64,000 nucleotides of DNA from Pegoplata infirma (lineage: Eukaryota; Arthropoda; Insecta; Diptera; Anthomyiidae), in the NCBI GenBank assembly GCA_963921195.1, contig OY992539.1, positions 100,138,964-100,202,963 on the forward strand. The letters run 5' to 3'. Positions 42,009 to 52,612 of the stretch are shown one piece after another. The notes beneath the pieces were generated by a model. It had not been told where the DNA came from and made no database searches. It was given only the letters and a program-made list of their open reading frames with translations. Made by a program: the position numbers and the translations under genes. Each line of letters begins with the position of its first letter. Position 1 is the first letter of the stretch.

Positions 42009-42375
42009 TGCAACATTTTACGAAAAAAAGTTTCGTACTTAGTTTTTTCGTAGAATACACGAAAGTTGACTAGATAGTACGAAAAACTTTAGTACTGAAT
42101 TTCGTATTTTTACGAAAGTAACGAAAATGATTAGTAAATATTTTTTCGTAATATTAACAAATGTTGACTACATATTACGAAAAAAAAAATGTAAAAACTT
42201 TTGTAATTTTACGAAAGTAACGAAAAAAAGAATGTAAATTCTTCTTTCGTAAAATATACGAATGTTGACTACATATTACAAAAAAAAAGTGTACAGACTT
42301 TTGTATTTTTACGAAAATAATTCGTAAAAACTTCTTTCGTAAAATATACGAAAGTGGACTTTCTTTAAATGCATG
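42009..42375. repeat. Tandem ACGAAA-rich repeat, about 85-95-bp unit, bounded by TGCATGC
   Basis: Units of the form GTTGACTACATATTACGAAAAAA...ACTTTTGTA.TTTTACGAAAGTAACGAAAA...CTTTCGTAAAATATACGAA repeat about four times, alternating ACGAAA and TTTCGT. GCATGC stands at both edges (about 42006 and 42370). Minus frame 42175-42402 is repeat-driven (FRK/ILRKKFLR repeats). Confidence 0.7.
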
Positions 42376-42387
42376 CTTAAAGGGTGT

Positions 42388-42490
42388 TTTTATGCACTCC
42401 AACTACAGTATTGGGCCATAATCACTTTGTCATTTCCTGTGTAACGCTTCGAAATATCGGTCGGGGATCCCATAAAGTATATGAGGAGTT
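42388..42490 (+). repeat. R repeat left-end fragment
   Basis: TTTTTATGCACTCCAACTACAG, CACTTTGTCATTTCC, AATATCGGTCGGGGATCCCATAAAGTATAT. Truncated before the GTCC array; it runs into the 42628 unit. Confidence 0.7.
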
Positions 42491-42627
42491 CCGTTTTAGA
42501 CTTAAATTTTGAGTTAAAAAAGATGTGATTTTTGTTTTGATGGCACATCGATGAAAGTTGGCATAAATATTAGATGCTATTTAAGAATAAGAAATTCGTT
42601 CGCGTCAATTAAATCGCGCAAGGGGGT

Positions 42628-44000
42628 CAAAAGTTATGGCGGTTTTAAGATTTAGCGGTTTTAAAAATCTTAAAAATATTTTAAAGATTTTATTTTCTAC
42701 ACATTTGTTGCATGCGTTATTAAAACATGCCAGGATATATCATTTCTTCTAAAATATATGATATAAATTTAACCCTTTAATGACCAAACGATTTAAAAAA
42801 AAAATATCTAAGTACCTAAAATCGCGATTAATTCGCGGTAAAAGAAAAGTTTCACAATTTTTTATAACATATTTAGGCAATACGCGTTGGTATTACTGAA
42901 GAAAATCACGGAAAATCGTATCATTGCACCAGTAGTTAAAAAAAATCGGTGATGCTTTTTTATAACAAGAAAATTTAATATGGTCCAAAAAATCTATAAT
43001 CATCAAAATTTTTTAACCCGCCTCTGATTTTATGATGACACATCAAGTGGGCTTTCATTTAAAAAAAATTTCATCCGATTTCGTGTAAAGCCTTGGATGT
43101 GCCAGATCAAAACAGGTTTAGATAAAATCATCGCGCTTTCCGCTCAGAATGGCTTAAAGTAAAAAGTCAAAAAGCAAATCAGTTCTACTCGTTAAGGCAC
43201 GTCTTTTGGTGTATTAAAATGAACATGATGCATTAATTGCTACTAAAAAAAATAGGAAACAGATTTGCAAATTTCGCACAATTTTCAAAAATGCCATAAA
43301 ATTTTTGCAATTTATTTTTTATAAACCCGCCAGTGATTTTTTTATGTAAACTCACAAAAAACTCGGTTTACGCAAGAGTCCACCAAATTTCGAATGAAGC
43401 CGCGAATGTGCCTCGCGAAAAACTGGTATTTTAAAAAAATTACGTTTTTTCTTTCAAACTTTGATCTGCTGAAACTCCTTAACTATTGGTGGCACATTAA
43501 CGGGATTAATTCCAAAATGTTAAGAATTACAACAGCTACCAACTCTAGTTCAACTTTTTTCATTTTATAGAGGGGGCCGAAATCCCTGATCAAAAAACCT
43601 CGAAAATTTAAAAACTCTTAATTTTTGGTTTCAAAATTTAACCGTCTTATAACTTCTTACCAAGCGATGAAGCATCTATCAAACCAACATTAAAATAATC
43701 TCTTATATGTACTGACTTTGTGTTATGCCGGAAAAGATTGAAATATAAGGAGAACTTAAAAAAAAAGCGAAATAATGTAAAAACTATGGATTATTTCAAG
43801 CCATTTTTATCGATTTTTCAACTTTAACCCTCTGTAACATTTACGGATAAAGTGGGGTAATCCTTAAACATTGCTCAGTGATGGTTCAAGGTCTTGTTTA
43901 CACAACTGCATTTACAGTTTTTCTTAATTCCAAAAACTTTTTTATAACATTTATTTCAGTTTCACTGAGTTGAAATTTAAAAAAGATTTCTTGATATATA
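42628..44000. repeat. Inverted paralogue of 8066-10158, without the CCCAGTTGG MITE
   Basis: Reverse-complement match across the unit. Here the text TTATAACATATTTAGGCAATACGC is continuous where the other copy has the MITE, so this is the empty site. No gene recognised. Confidence 0.82.
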
Positions 44001-44010
44001 TTATTGATCC

Positions 44011-44680
44011 ACACAGAAAATAATATCGTATATTTTATTTTAATTAAAATTTTAATTGTTTTTTAATTTAATATTAATTAAACTTTTAATTAATATAATT
44101 AATTGTTTAATTAAATTTTTATCTTTATTTTAATTAATATTTTAATTGTTTTCAAATTTAATATTAATTAAGTATTTAATTTATATAATTAAAAGTTTAA
44201 TTAAATTTCTAGCTTTATTTATTTTTTTTTTGTTTTGTTTTCCTTGTGTGTGCGAGTGTGTGTTTTTCTCTTGCATTGTATTACATACAAAAAAAAAATA
44301 CATAAGTATAAAAAGTTTGTTGAAAGTTTTTTTTTTATTTTTCACATAGGTTTTTGAATTCTCATTTTGTTTATAGTTTTATGTGTATGTATATGAAAGG
44401 TTTATAATCAACTTTATGAAATCATCTCACTGACTATGTCTTTACGGCATAACTAAATTTGGTAAAGTTTCAAGAAATATTTTTTTTTTTAACTATTTTA
44501 TTCAAAAAGAATGTTTTTACAAATTATTTTTTTTTTTAATATAATATTTTTAATTATTTTTTTTTAATTTATTTCGTGCATTTCGTACATTGTACGCAAG
44601 AATTTCGTGGTGCGAAACAACGAAATTTTTCGTACAATGTACGAACGTTTTCGTACATATAAGGCATTTTTCTTTCGGTG
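44011..44680. mobile_element. CACAGAAAA-type MITE, TSD CA
   Basis: CACAGAAAATAATATCG on the left; GCATTTTTCTTTCGGTG on the right (inverse CACCGAAAGAAAAATGC). CA flanks both (44009-44010, 44681-44682). Inside is a duplicated 115-bp AATTAA-rich block (44030-44225) and CGTACATTGTACGCAAG/CGTACAATGTACGAACG palindromes near 44583-44655. Confidence 0.65.
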
Positions 44681-44763
44681 CAGTATCATGTTTTTTCCTG
44701 CGCATTGAATTGATAAATGGGTATGGTATTTATCCGTTTCAAAACATTTTAAGAAATCTGGCA

Positions 44764-44880
44764 TCGATTTGTTAGAGCATATTTTTGCATATTTTAGCTT
44801 AAGAGCATATTTTTGCATATTTTAGCTTTAAGAGCATATTTTATTTAGCATAAGAGCATATTTTTAGAGCATTTTTTTAA
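44764..44880. repeat. AAGAGCATATTTTTGCATATTTTAGC tandem repeat
   Basis: Three to five degenerate units of GAGCATATTTTTGCATATTT; related units (AAGAGCATATTTTCC, TTTTTAGAGCATATTTTTG) recur at 45725-45815. They are the subterminal repeats of the CAGGGAAACC element. Confidence 0.7.
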
Positions 44881-45056
44881 TTTTAGAGCACAAATGTATT
44901 GAAATGTTTTGTTTTTGTTTTCTTGTCAGTTTGAAATGTCTTGTAACTTTTCTAGAAGAAAAAAATTACATTGAACAACAATTACAAACTTTTTTCCAAA
45001 ATTAACGGGTTCCGATGAATGATTCCCCTCCGGCCTGCTCTTGCTTTCTATCAGTA

Positions 45057-45564
45057 CACTCAAAAAAAATTGTCAAATAACAAGAAAAACTTGTAAATTT
45101 TTTTGTTTGCTACCTCCTATTCGACAAAAAATCCTAGTAATTGTACAAGCTTTTTACAAATAATCTTGTAATTTTACAAGCTTTTTGCCAATAAAAATGT
45201 AAACTTACAACTTTTTGACACGATAATTACAAGGAGGTTTCATAATTTTACTATATTTTTTGCTACCTCCTATTTACGAGAATTCCTACTAATTTTACAA
45301 GATTTTTACCAATAATTTTGTAATTTTTCAAGCTTTTTACCAATAAAATTGTAAATTTAAATTTTTTGGCGCAATTGAAATTACAAGGAATTTACTAGAT
45401 TTTTTTTTGTAAAATTATTTGGAAATTTGTAAAATTACAAAAAAAATTGTAAAATTACAAAAAAATGTGAATTTCGATTTGTTAACAAGGAAAACTGTCA
45501 ATTATGTGTAAAATGGGATTACGAGACTTTTTCTAGTAATTTGACAAAGTTTTTTTTTTGTGTG
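45057..45564. mobile_element. CACTC-type MITE, 508 bp, TSD TA
   Basis: CACTCAAAAAAAATTGTCAAAT at the left; ATTTGACAAAG then a T-run and GTGTG at the right; TA at both flanks. Inside are repeated TTGTAA(A/T)TTTACAAG segments and TTTGCTACCTCCTATT(C/T) twice (45108, 45260). Confidence 0.8.
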
Positions 45565-45843
45565 TATATGAACCATAATTTTCGTTAAATCTGAATGTAG
45601 TGTATATTCAGCAACTTTGTAGAAAATATTGAGGAAAATCTTTTTGTGGATCTAACTCCCCTACATAATGGTATTTTTTGGGTTTTTTTCCCTAACAAAT
45701 TGTAAAAAAAAAACACAAATATGCTTTTTTAAGACCATATTTTTATTGGTTTAAGAGCATATTTTCCGTTTTTAAGGGCATTTTTAAGCGCATAAAACGT
45801 GTTTTTTAGAGCATATTTTTGGTTTCCCTGATTGTCATATATA

Positions 45844-46079
45844 TATACATAATATATAATATATAATAGTTTTGATCACATGATCAATTATTTTTATTTA
45901 TTCTTTCTATTTATTTACAACTCATTTTTAATAAATTCAACCTAACCAAGAACTGGTAACAATAACCGTCGTCTCGTTGTAGCGAAAAAACCAAGGGTTC
46001 TGGTGGGAATCGGACCCACAACCCCCACGTTGAAAGGCTAGCACGCTACCAACTAGCCTACAGGGGCCCCTGTAGGCTA
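45844..46079 (-). mobile_element. tRNA-derived SINE, copy 3, with 5-prime snap-back
   Basis: On the minus strand: GGGGCCCCTGTAGGCTAGTT, GGTAGCGTGCTAGCC, B box GGTCCGATTCC, then the family body CGCTACAACGAGACGACGG, the 3-prime signature GATCATGTGATCAAAA and a TATA-rich tail. GTCATATATA flanks both ends (45834-45843, 46080-46089). Ten extra bases TGTAGGCTAG at the 5-prime end make TAGCCTACAGGGGCCCCTGTAGGCTA a perfect palindrome, as if the 3-prime end of the cDNA folded back during integration. Confidence 0.9.
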
Positions 46080-46089
46080 GTCATATATA

Positions 46090-47540
46090 AACATAATTGA
46101 AAACCGAATGATTTTTAAACAAGTACGAACATATGTTTTTGACAAAAAAAGAAAAATCGCGGGTTTTTTTTCTTTGTTATTAAAACTTTTTTTCGCGGAA
46201 AGTTTTTTCATACATTTTTTTTAAGTAATTTCCTTTTAAATAAAGTTTTTTGCAATAACCTTTTTTAATTTGTAGAGCGTATCAATACATTCAGCAATTC
46301 CAAATTAACTTTTGTACTTGTTATATTTAGTTTTTGTTCCCCTCCCCCCAACATATACACTTCCAAATCTTTTTGCATCAAATAACATAAAATGGGGTGT
46401 GAGAAGGCAAAAAAATTTTTTTTTGTACCACTCGCATGTGTAGGGTATAAAATATTCCACATTACCGAATTTCACACATAAAAGTGTTATTTGTTTAAAA
46501 TACTTTGAAATAATATTTGCACTTTCCTTACTTTCCAACACTTAAAATGCGTACTTAAAAAGTATTGATAGTTAGTATTTTTAAACGGTTGTAAAAATGT
46601 TTAACTTTATCAAACTACTCAAAAACTTAATGTTATCAACCAAATTTTATTTATTACATATACAAATACTTATGACTGGTACACTTTAAAAAAAATAAGC
46701 TTGCAAAATTAATTATACAATTTAAAATTCGTAATCAATGTTTAAAACAGTTAAATAAATTTATATTTTTAACGACATTTTTATAAAACCCTTTATTTGT
46801 TAATATTATGAAATGAATTTCTAATTATATATTTATCTTGACGCCAGTTTGCTATTAGCAATTAATTTCGTCTACTGACAAATGAATATTGTCTATACAG
46901 TCCAATAATTGTTAATCAAGTTAATAATATTAGGATTTTAGAGTTGGGCTACAAAACGATGAGTTATCGATAAAGGCAAAGTTGCTAAAAATTAAAAATT
47001 TTATCGGTAACTGTATGAAAAAAGGTTTTAACATTTCAGCGATAATGAAGTCCTAAAATTTTTCATAACGATATACATTTTTAAATTATACTTCTGTGTG
47101 TGACGCGTCACGGTTTATACCGTGACGTTATAAAACGATACTCCCCGCATAAATTTCGTTTCGACTGTTTCGTTTTTTCTTTGGTCCGCAACTTTAATTT
47201 TAAATGACAGAAAAATTCCACAGTATGGAAGCATACTCACGTGTAGTGTAAAGTATATGTGGGGCATTCCATGCAAAATCGCACAATTTCAGATATGGTC
47301 CCCTTCTATTTCTTCATGTTTTGATATGTTTTAGTATTTGCACCGTTACCGGTATAATAAAAAATTTGCCCAAAATTTTAAAAAGTAACAGATTTGTTAA
47401 AAACACGTACAAAATTAAAAACAGAAGAGAGTCTGCAGTAAAATCTGTCAAGAGAGCAGAAAAATCAGCTGATATGAGCAGAAAAACCTGCTGTTTTCAG
47501 ATTTATCGCTATTTGCGAAGTGCAACAAAAATTTTTATAT
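46090..47540. other. Non-coding stretch with R fragments
   Basis: R-like fragments: about 46255-46490 (CCCCTCCCCCCAACATATACAC... GTGTAGGGTATAAAATATTCCACATTACCGAATTTCACAC) and about 47215-47285 (CCACAGTATGGAAGCATACTCAC, AAAGTATATGTGGGGC). A stem-loop lies at 47106-47127. The open frames 46265-46541 and 47321-47566 have no recognisable domain. Confidence 0.5.
47106..47127. other. Perfect hairpin CGTCACGG-TTTATA-CCGTGACG
   Basis: 8-bp GC-rich stem with a 6-base loop in an A/T-rich neighbourhood, preceded by GACG, so GACGCGTCACGG contains a second overlapping palindrome (ACGCGT). Function unknown; not near a recognised gene end. Confidence 0.7.
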
Positions 47541-48214
47541 ACCCGAGTAAAAATAAACATATATAACAATATATAACTTGATACAAACATATTAAATCAT
47601 ATATGATTATACATCGCGTGAGATCTTTTATAAATTTTTTAAATGCAGTCATATGTAGTTATATATAATTTAATCATGATTCGGATTAAAAGGTGTACGG
47701 TTGATATAATTATATAAAATTATATGAGGGTCAATACAAAATTTCTTTTTCTGTATAATTTAACATAAAATTATATATAGCTTATGCTGTTCCATATAAA
47801 ACTATATATGTTTCCAATTAACTAAAAATTTTCTAAGTCTTTTAGGCAAAGTATAAGAAACTTTTTAAAATGTTCCTAAACATTTCTTGTTAGGGTTATG
47901 TATATCACCTATCTGGTTCGAAGCGTACCCAAACATTTAAATGTTTGGTGAATGTATCGTTGACCTGTGGTGTATCTCAACCCAAACCAAAAAAACACCA
48001 GGATTTTATATTTTTTTATGCAATTAGATCTAATTAGATCCACCAATATATGGCAATGTCTGGTCAAAACTCGGATGTAATCAAATCATATTTTATACAA
48101 GTTGATCTTTTTTAATGCAAACACATCCACCATTATTCGGATCAAATTGCGTTTAAATATATATTGTGTTACATATCATTATATATTGCATCATATCAAA
48201 ATTTTTACTCGGGT
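47541..48214. mobile_element. TIR element ACCCGAGTAAAAAT, 674 bp
   Basis: ACCCGAGTAAAAAT and ATTTTTACTCGGGT are exact inverted ends. Interior is rich in CATATATAAC/TTATATATG/ATATGATTAT short inverted words throughout. TSD unclear. Non-coding. Confidence 0.8.
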
Positions 48215-48358
48215 AAATAAATTTTTTTTTTTTTCTTTTAAATAAAATTTTCCGTAACATTTTTTTTCAGTTATTTAAAAAACAACCTACATTATTTACC
48301 ATGTCGTTTGTTATTGACAGTTAATTGAAAATTTCTATTTCTGCAGAAAATATACGTA

Positions 48359-48424
48359 CCTTGTGGCACAGAGGGTAGCGTGCAGGGATATTAGCCAGAA
48401 ATTATGAGTTCGATTCTCATCAAG
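48359..48424 (+). other. tRNA-like Pol III module next to R-like repeat
   Basis: CTTGTGGCACAGAGGGTAGCGTG (A box) and AGTTCGATTCT at 48407-48417, with paired flanks GAG/CTC replacing the usual GGG/CCC of the B-box arm. CTTG at the start can pair with CAAG at the end. The DNA downstream, beyond the R-like insert, ends in a CACTC-type terminus at 49271. Confidence 0.6.
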
Positions 48425-48432
48425 TTCGAAGT

Positions 48433-49058
48433 TTTTATACCCTACACCACTCTGTGGTACAGGGTATAATGGTTTTGTGCTAATGTTTGTAACTACCTGA
48501 AGTATTGGTCCTAGACCTACCTTCAAGTATACCGATCAACTCAGAATTACTTTTTGAGCCATTTAGCGATGTCCGTCAAATTTTTGCAATCAAATTTTGT
48601 ATACACGAATCACCATTCCAAATTTCAAAGGAATCGTGTTAGTCCTTCTGGTAGTCCCCATACAAACCCTCTCCCGATATTCACATAATTCCCTCAAAAT
48701 TCATAAAAATGGAAATATTTGATAAAAATTTTAAATTTAATTAAATTTTAAATTTTATTTTTAGGTATTAAACGTGTACTTTAGTAACCTAATCAAATCG
48801 GAATATAATTGGACCATTTTTGGACTTTGTCCCCCATACACAAATTTCGACCGATATTCAATTAAATCGGTCAATTGACAAAAAAAATAAACCAATTCCA
48901 CTAAAAATTGATCTGTGTGTGTTTTCTTCACTAAATAAATATCTAACAAAAGACAGACCCAAGCGGTCTATGTTTGGACTTGGGACCCATTTTCCGGAAA
49001 ACACTGGTGTAGGGTATCATATGGTCGGTCTTGACCGACACTAACTTTCTTACTTGTT
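48433..49058 (+). repeat. R-like repeat, second subfamily
   Basis: Left TTTTATACCCTACACCACTC, where CTCTGTGGTACAGGG... forms ends TACCCTACACCA and TGGTGTAGGGTAT (49005). Then GGTCGGTCTTGACCGACA (a palindrome in the place of the ATTCGGC palindrome) and CTAACTTTCTTACTTGTT. Contains GATGTCCGTCAAATTTTTG. Same layout as R with different text. Confidence 0.7.
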
Positions 49059-49271
49059 TAAAATTATGTCAAAAAAAAATACATAAAAATGAATGTAAAT
49101 TTCCGTTAAGTTATTTTGAACGGATTTTAACAGTCAATTTTACGGAATTTCAACAGTTTTTATTAACATTAAAAAAACAACGTTTTTTATTAAATGAAAT
49201 GTAAGTAGTCCGTTTTTTAAATAAAGTTTCATTTGTTTCAAACGTATTTTCTGCTGAATTTACATAATATT
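49059..49271. mobile_element. CACTC-type element, right end only
   Basis: TTTACATAATATTTTGAGTG followed by TA. The interior has GAACGGATTTTAACAG, CAACGTTTTTTATTAAATG and GTTTCATTTGTTTCAAACG. The left end was not located; the tRNA-like module at 48359 may belong to it. Confidence 0.5.
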
Positions 49272-49494
49272 TTGAGTGTAGTCTGAGTGCCATGGACTTG
49301 GCTAGATTTCTTTGAGGCTTGTACAACCCACCTCCAACTCAACTCAATGTTCCTAATGAACATTATAACAGAGGATGGATCAGCTTGCCTTTGATTCTCA
49401 AAACTAAGTAGTTCCCTGTCTTAGAACCGACTTCTGATCCTACAAGGGATAATTTACTTTATAATGTCCGGTAAGAAAACCTGTCAATAACCTA

Positions 49495-49590
49495 CCCAGC
49501 AAAACTTGGTAATGGGTACTTCTTTCCATCTCGCTTACCTGGTGATGGCACTGAATACTACTTATTACCATTAGCATTACTTTACGCCAG
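49495..49590. mobile_element. CCCAGC MITE, left-end fragment
   Basis: CCCAGCAAAACTTGGTAATGGGTA, then TTACCTGGTGATG and GCATTACTTT. It matches the first about 90 bases of the family and stops at the TA where the 49593 element is inserted. Confidence 0.75.
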
Positions 49591-49592
49591 TA

Positions 49593-50651
49593 CACTCAAA
49601 AAAAAAGTGAACTAAAATCTCGGAAATTTAACTCAATTTTGAGAAAAAGAGGGAATGATTTGGCTCCAAAGATTTTTTTTCTTGGTTTTAGTTCATAATT
49701 TTCCCAAATATGAGGAAAACAAAGTTATTTAATTTTAAGCCAATTTTAACTAGAAAATGGGAAAAATTATACTTCACATTTTAGAAATAGATTGGGTCTT
49801 GACCCTGGACCCATGGGTTCGGACCCATTTAACTCGAGACCCCGTTGGGTCCTTTAAGGGTCCCCATATATTTTGACCCAAAATTTTGGTCCGTTTCGCT
49901 CTAACTTGCTTAGTTTTTGAGATACGGTAAAAAGGGGCCTGATAGGGTCTTGAGAATCTTAAAAACCGGATAACTCAAAAACTATTAATCGGAGGGCTTT
50001 CGGGTATTTTGCGGAAGTGTTCTACGAGTCAAGAGCTAAAAAAATGCCGTTGGACCTTTTCTCATATTGGCAGTATTTACCGCGATATGTGTATATATAA
50101 AATCTCGGGAATTTCAAAATTTAGATCTTAAATTTGGGTCTTGAGACCCCGACAGATATGCAGAGCTATGCTATTCCATATTTCTCTTTATAGTCATTCT
50201 TTTGAAAATTTCATCCGTTTTGCTCTATCTCGCTTAGTTTTCGAGATATCGCCATTTTGAATTTTTAACTAAATTCTAAGAAGTTATTTACTAAATTCTC
50301 AGAAGTACACTTCCTCAATTCAAAGAAGAGAAATACGATGATGTTTTTTTTAGTAAATTTTAACTAAACTTGAACTAAATATTTTTTTAAGAAATATATC
50401 TTAAAAATAAAGGTACGATTCTTAGATTTGTGGAAAATTTCTTTGACTGTAAGGATTTTTTTCCTAATATTTAAAAAATCCATTTAAAGAAAACTTTGAA
50501 CTAATTATAGGTAAATGAAGTAATTTTTTTTCCTTATAGCTAAGAAAATTTATCATTTTTAAGTTAAATTTAACTAAATTTTAGGAAAATTTATGATAAA
50601 TTTTCTTAGACATTTTTTCCTTAAATTTAGTTATGTCTTTTTTTTTCAGTG
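49593..50651. mobile_element. CACTC/CACTG-type MITE, 1.06 kb, copy 2, TSD TA
   Basis: CACTCAAAAAAAAAGTGAAC to ACTTTTTTTTTCAGTG-type right end with TA flanks (49591-49592, 50652-50653). Full-length inverted match to 28430-29503. Confidence 0.88.
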
Positions 50652-50735
50652 TAGCGGGTACAGATTTTAAGCTTGGAGGGGGGGGGGGGGGTTATTTTTT
50701 AACTCGAATAAAAAAAATAATTAATTCAAGGTTGC

Positions 50736-51258
50736 AACAAGTGAGATTGTTAAATTTGGCTGTGCCGAATATTTTATACCCTCCAACACGTTAAAAAAAC
50801 AGGGGCGTCTTTTTTTGGGGAAGGAGGGGTTACTTCGGTGGGAGACAACCTACCTGGATTCAACTGCAAGACTTTGAACTTCTTTTGACATAAAAATGTT
50901 TCGTTTGCTATGCAAAAGTACAAAAAACCTATAAAAAATGTTTTTTTGAGGTTTGTTTAGTTCTTAAGAGGGGAACTTTTTCCCCCTGATCCGATTTTGC
51001 CCATGTTCGAACTTAATCAGCCCAATACCATAAGACATAGTCGTGTCAAATTTCAGGAGTCTTGATCTTTTACTTTGGACTGTATCGTGTCTTCCACAGA
51101 CGGACAGACGGACGGACGGACAGACGGACATCGCTTGAATGGATCACTGATTAATAATATATATACTTTATGGGGTCATAGACCAATATTTCGAAGCGTT
51201 ACACACGGAATGACAGAGTGAGTATACACCCATACTGTGGTTTGAGGGTATAAAAATA
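50736..51258 (-). repeat. R repeat, inverted copy
   Basis: AACAAGTGAGATTGTTAAATTTGGCTGTGCCGAAT, ACCCTCCAACACGTT, ACAGACGGACAGACGGACGG array (51098-51130), ATACTTTATGGGGTCATAGACC, and TACACCCATACTGTGGTTTGAGGGTATAAAA at the far end. A poly-G tract precedes it (about 50679-50693). Confidence 0.82.
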
Positions 51259-51301
51259 GGGATAATTTTTTTTTTGCAAAAAACAAGTGTTGGGAAAGCT
51301 A

Positions 51302-51530
51302 CACTCAAAATAATTCTACAGTAAAAGGTTTAGTAAGTGATATTTTACCAAAATCTACTAATTAGTTACTAATTTTAGTATCTTCAAAGTACTAAAATTA
51401 GTAATTTTTACTGGTTTTGAATAATATTAGTAAACAATTTTAGTATTGGTTACCAATTTCTGCACTAGGTCCTTTTGGACTAAAATTTAGTTAAATTTTT
51501 AGTATTGAATACCCACGTTTTTTTTGGGTG
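51302..51530. mobile_element. Short CACTC-type MITE, 229 bp, TSD TA
   Basis: CACTCAAAATAATTCTAC and ACGTTTTTTTTGGGTG with TA at both sides. Internal ACTAAAATTAGTAA/TTACTAATTTTAGT inverted words. Confidence 0.75.
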
Positions 51531-51532
51531 TA

Positions 51533-52528
51533 TAAAATCATTAAATTAAGCAGATTTTGCTAAACTACCGCAGACGATTTTTTAATCAAAAAATCAGAGC
51601 CCTCCTTAAATAGCATAGGCAATCATTTAAATAGCATAGGCAAGAAGATCAGATAAACAGAACTTAAGATATAAGAAAAATAATCAAAATACCTCAAAAA
51701 ACGCTAAAAAATTCATTAAACAAAAACGTATTCGCGAAATGTTCTTTTAATGAAATTTTTGAGTTTAGCGGTCCAAAATACACATAAAAAATATTTGCGG
51801 TTACTGCGCAGAAATTGTTTTTCATTTGTAAACAAGAGTTATTAACAAAAATCAATAAGTTGTTTCAGGAAACTACGTTTATAGTTAAACCGCTTATCAC
51901 CAAAATTCGGGATTTGCATATGTTGTTAAGTATATTTAGCGCTATATGTGCAAAAAAATATAGGAAAATTAAAGATACGCATTTTGAGATATTTGCAAAT
52001 TAAGGACATTTTTTAAATTTTAGTATCCTTTTTGCAAAATTCTACTTTAAGAACAGGACATAACCATTATTTTGCGCTTTATTTCGTGACAATCGGATAA
52101 TGCGTTCCAAAGATACGATCATTTAAACATTATATATTTCTCTTAAAGTTGTGGCAAAATACCAACTTTGAACAGCGATAAAACGCGAACCATTTACAAT
52201 TTTGACTAAATAACAAAAACCGAAATTCAACAAAAATCAGAAGAATATATTTACTAATTTTTAAGACAATTGAAATAGGTGAAAAAGTGTTTTTTTTTTG
52301 TAGTCAAAAATTTTGGAATTCATCAGCTTTGTTTTTAATGATCATATTTCCGTTAAGATCATTTTTTTTTTTTTAATTTGTAGTAATTGTGTTTATATAT
52401 TGTTGGACTCTGTATATTTTATAACTGAATTTTTATTTAGTTCGGTTTGAGTCCATATTAATTATTACTGAGAAATAATTGTTGTACAATGAGAAAATCT
52501 GAAAAAAATCAAGTGACAAAACAGGCTA
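51533..52528. other. A/T-rich non-coding stretch
   Basis: AAATAGCATAGGCAA is duplicated at about 51608 and 51630. The frame 51815-52003 has no motif. Nothing else seen. Confidence 0.45.
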
Positions 52529-52580
52529 AGTGTAAATGTCGACAGCTTTCGGAAAATGCCACCCTTCCTTCATCAGCACT
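52529..52580 (-). ncRNA. Hammerhead-ribozyme-like motif, possibly from a Penelope-like element
   Basis: On the minus strand: AGTG, CTGATGA (52576-52570), a GGAA...TTCC hairpin arm, GAAA (52550-52547), then GCTGTCGACATTTA, then CACT. CTGATGA...GAAA is the hammerhead core, and AGTG/CACT could be stem I with cleavage after TTTA. Stem III is weak, but TGTCGACA is self-complementary and could support dimer formation. Penelope-like terminal repeats are known to carry minimal hammerheads. Only a fragment is present. Confidence 0.35.
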
Positions 52581-52612
52581 CCTTCGATTGCCACACACTT
52601 AATGTGTGTCAG

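Larger units (their letters stand above)
41148..45830. mobile_element. Possible composite hAT-like element, 4.7 kb
   Basis: CAGGGAAACCAAAAATATGC at 41148 is answered by GCATATTTTTGGTTTCCCTG ending at 45830, a perfect 20-bp inverted pair with the hAT-type start CAGGG. Flanks GTTATCAT and ATTGTCAT match at 6 of 8. Subterminal AAGAGCATATTTTTG repeats occur at the right (44764-44870, 45725-45815). Between lie other elements, so most of the interior is later insertions. Alternatively the ends are two solo relics of one family. Confidence 0.55.
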
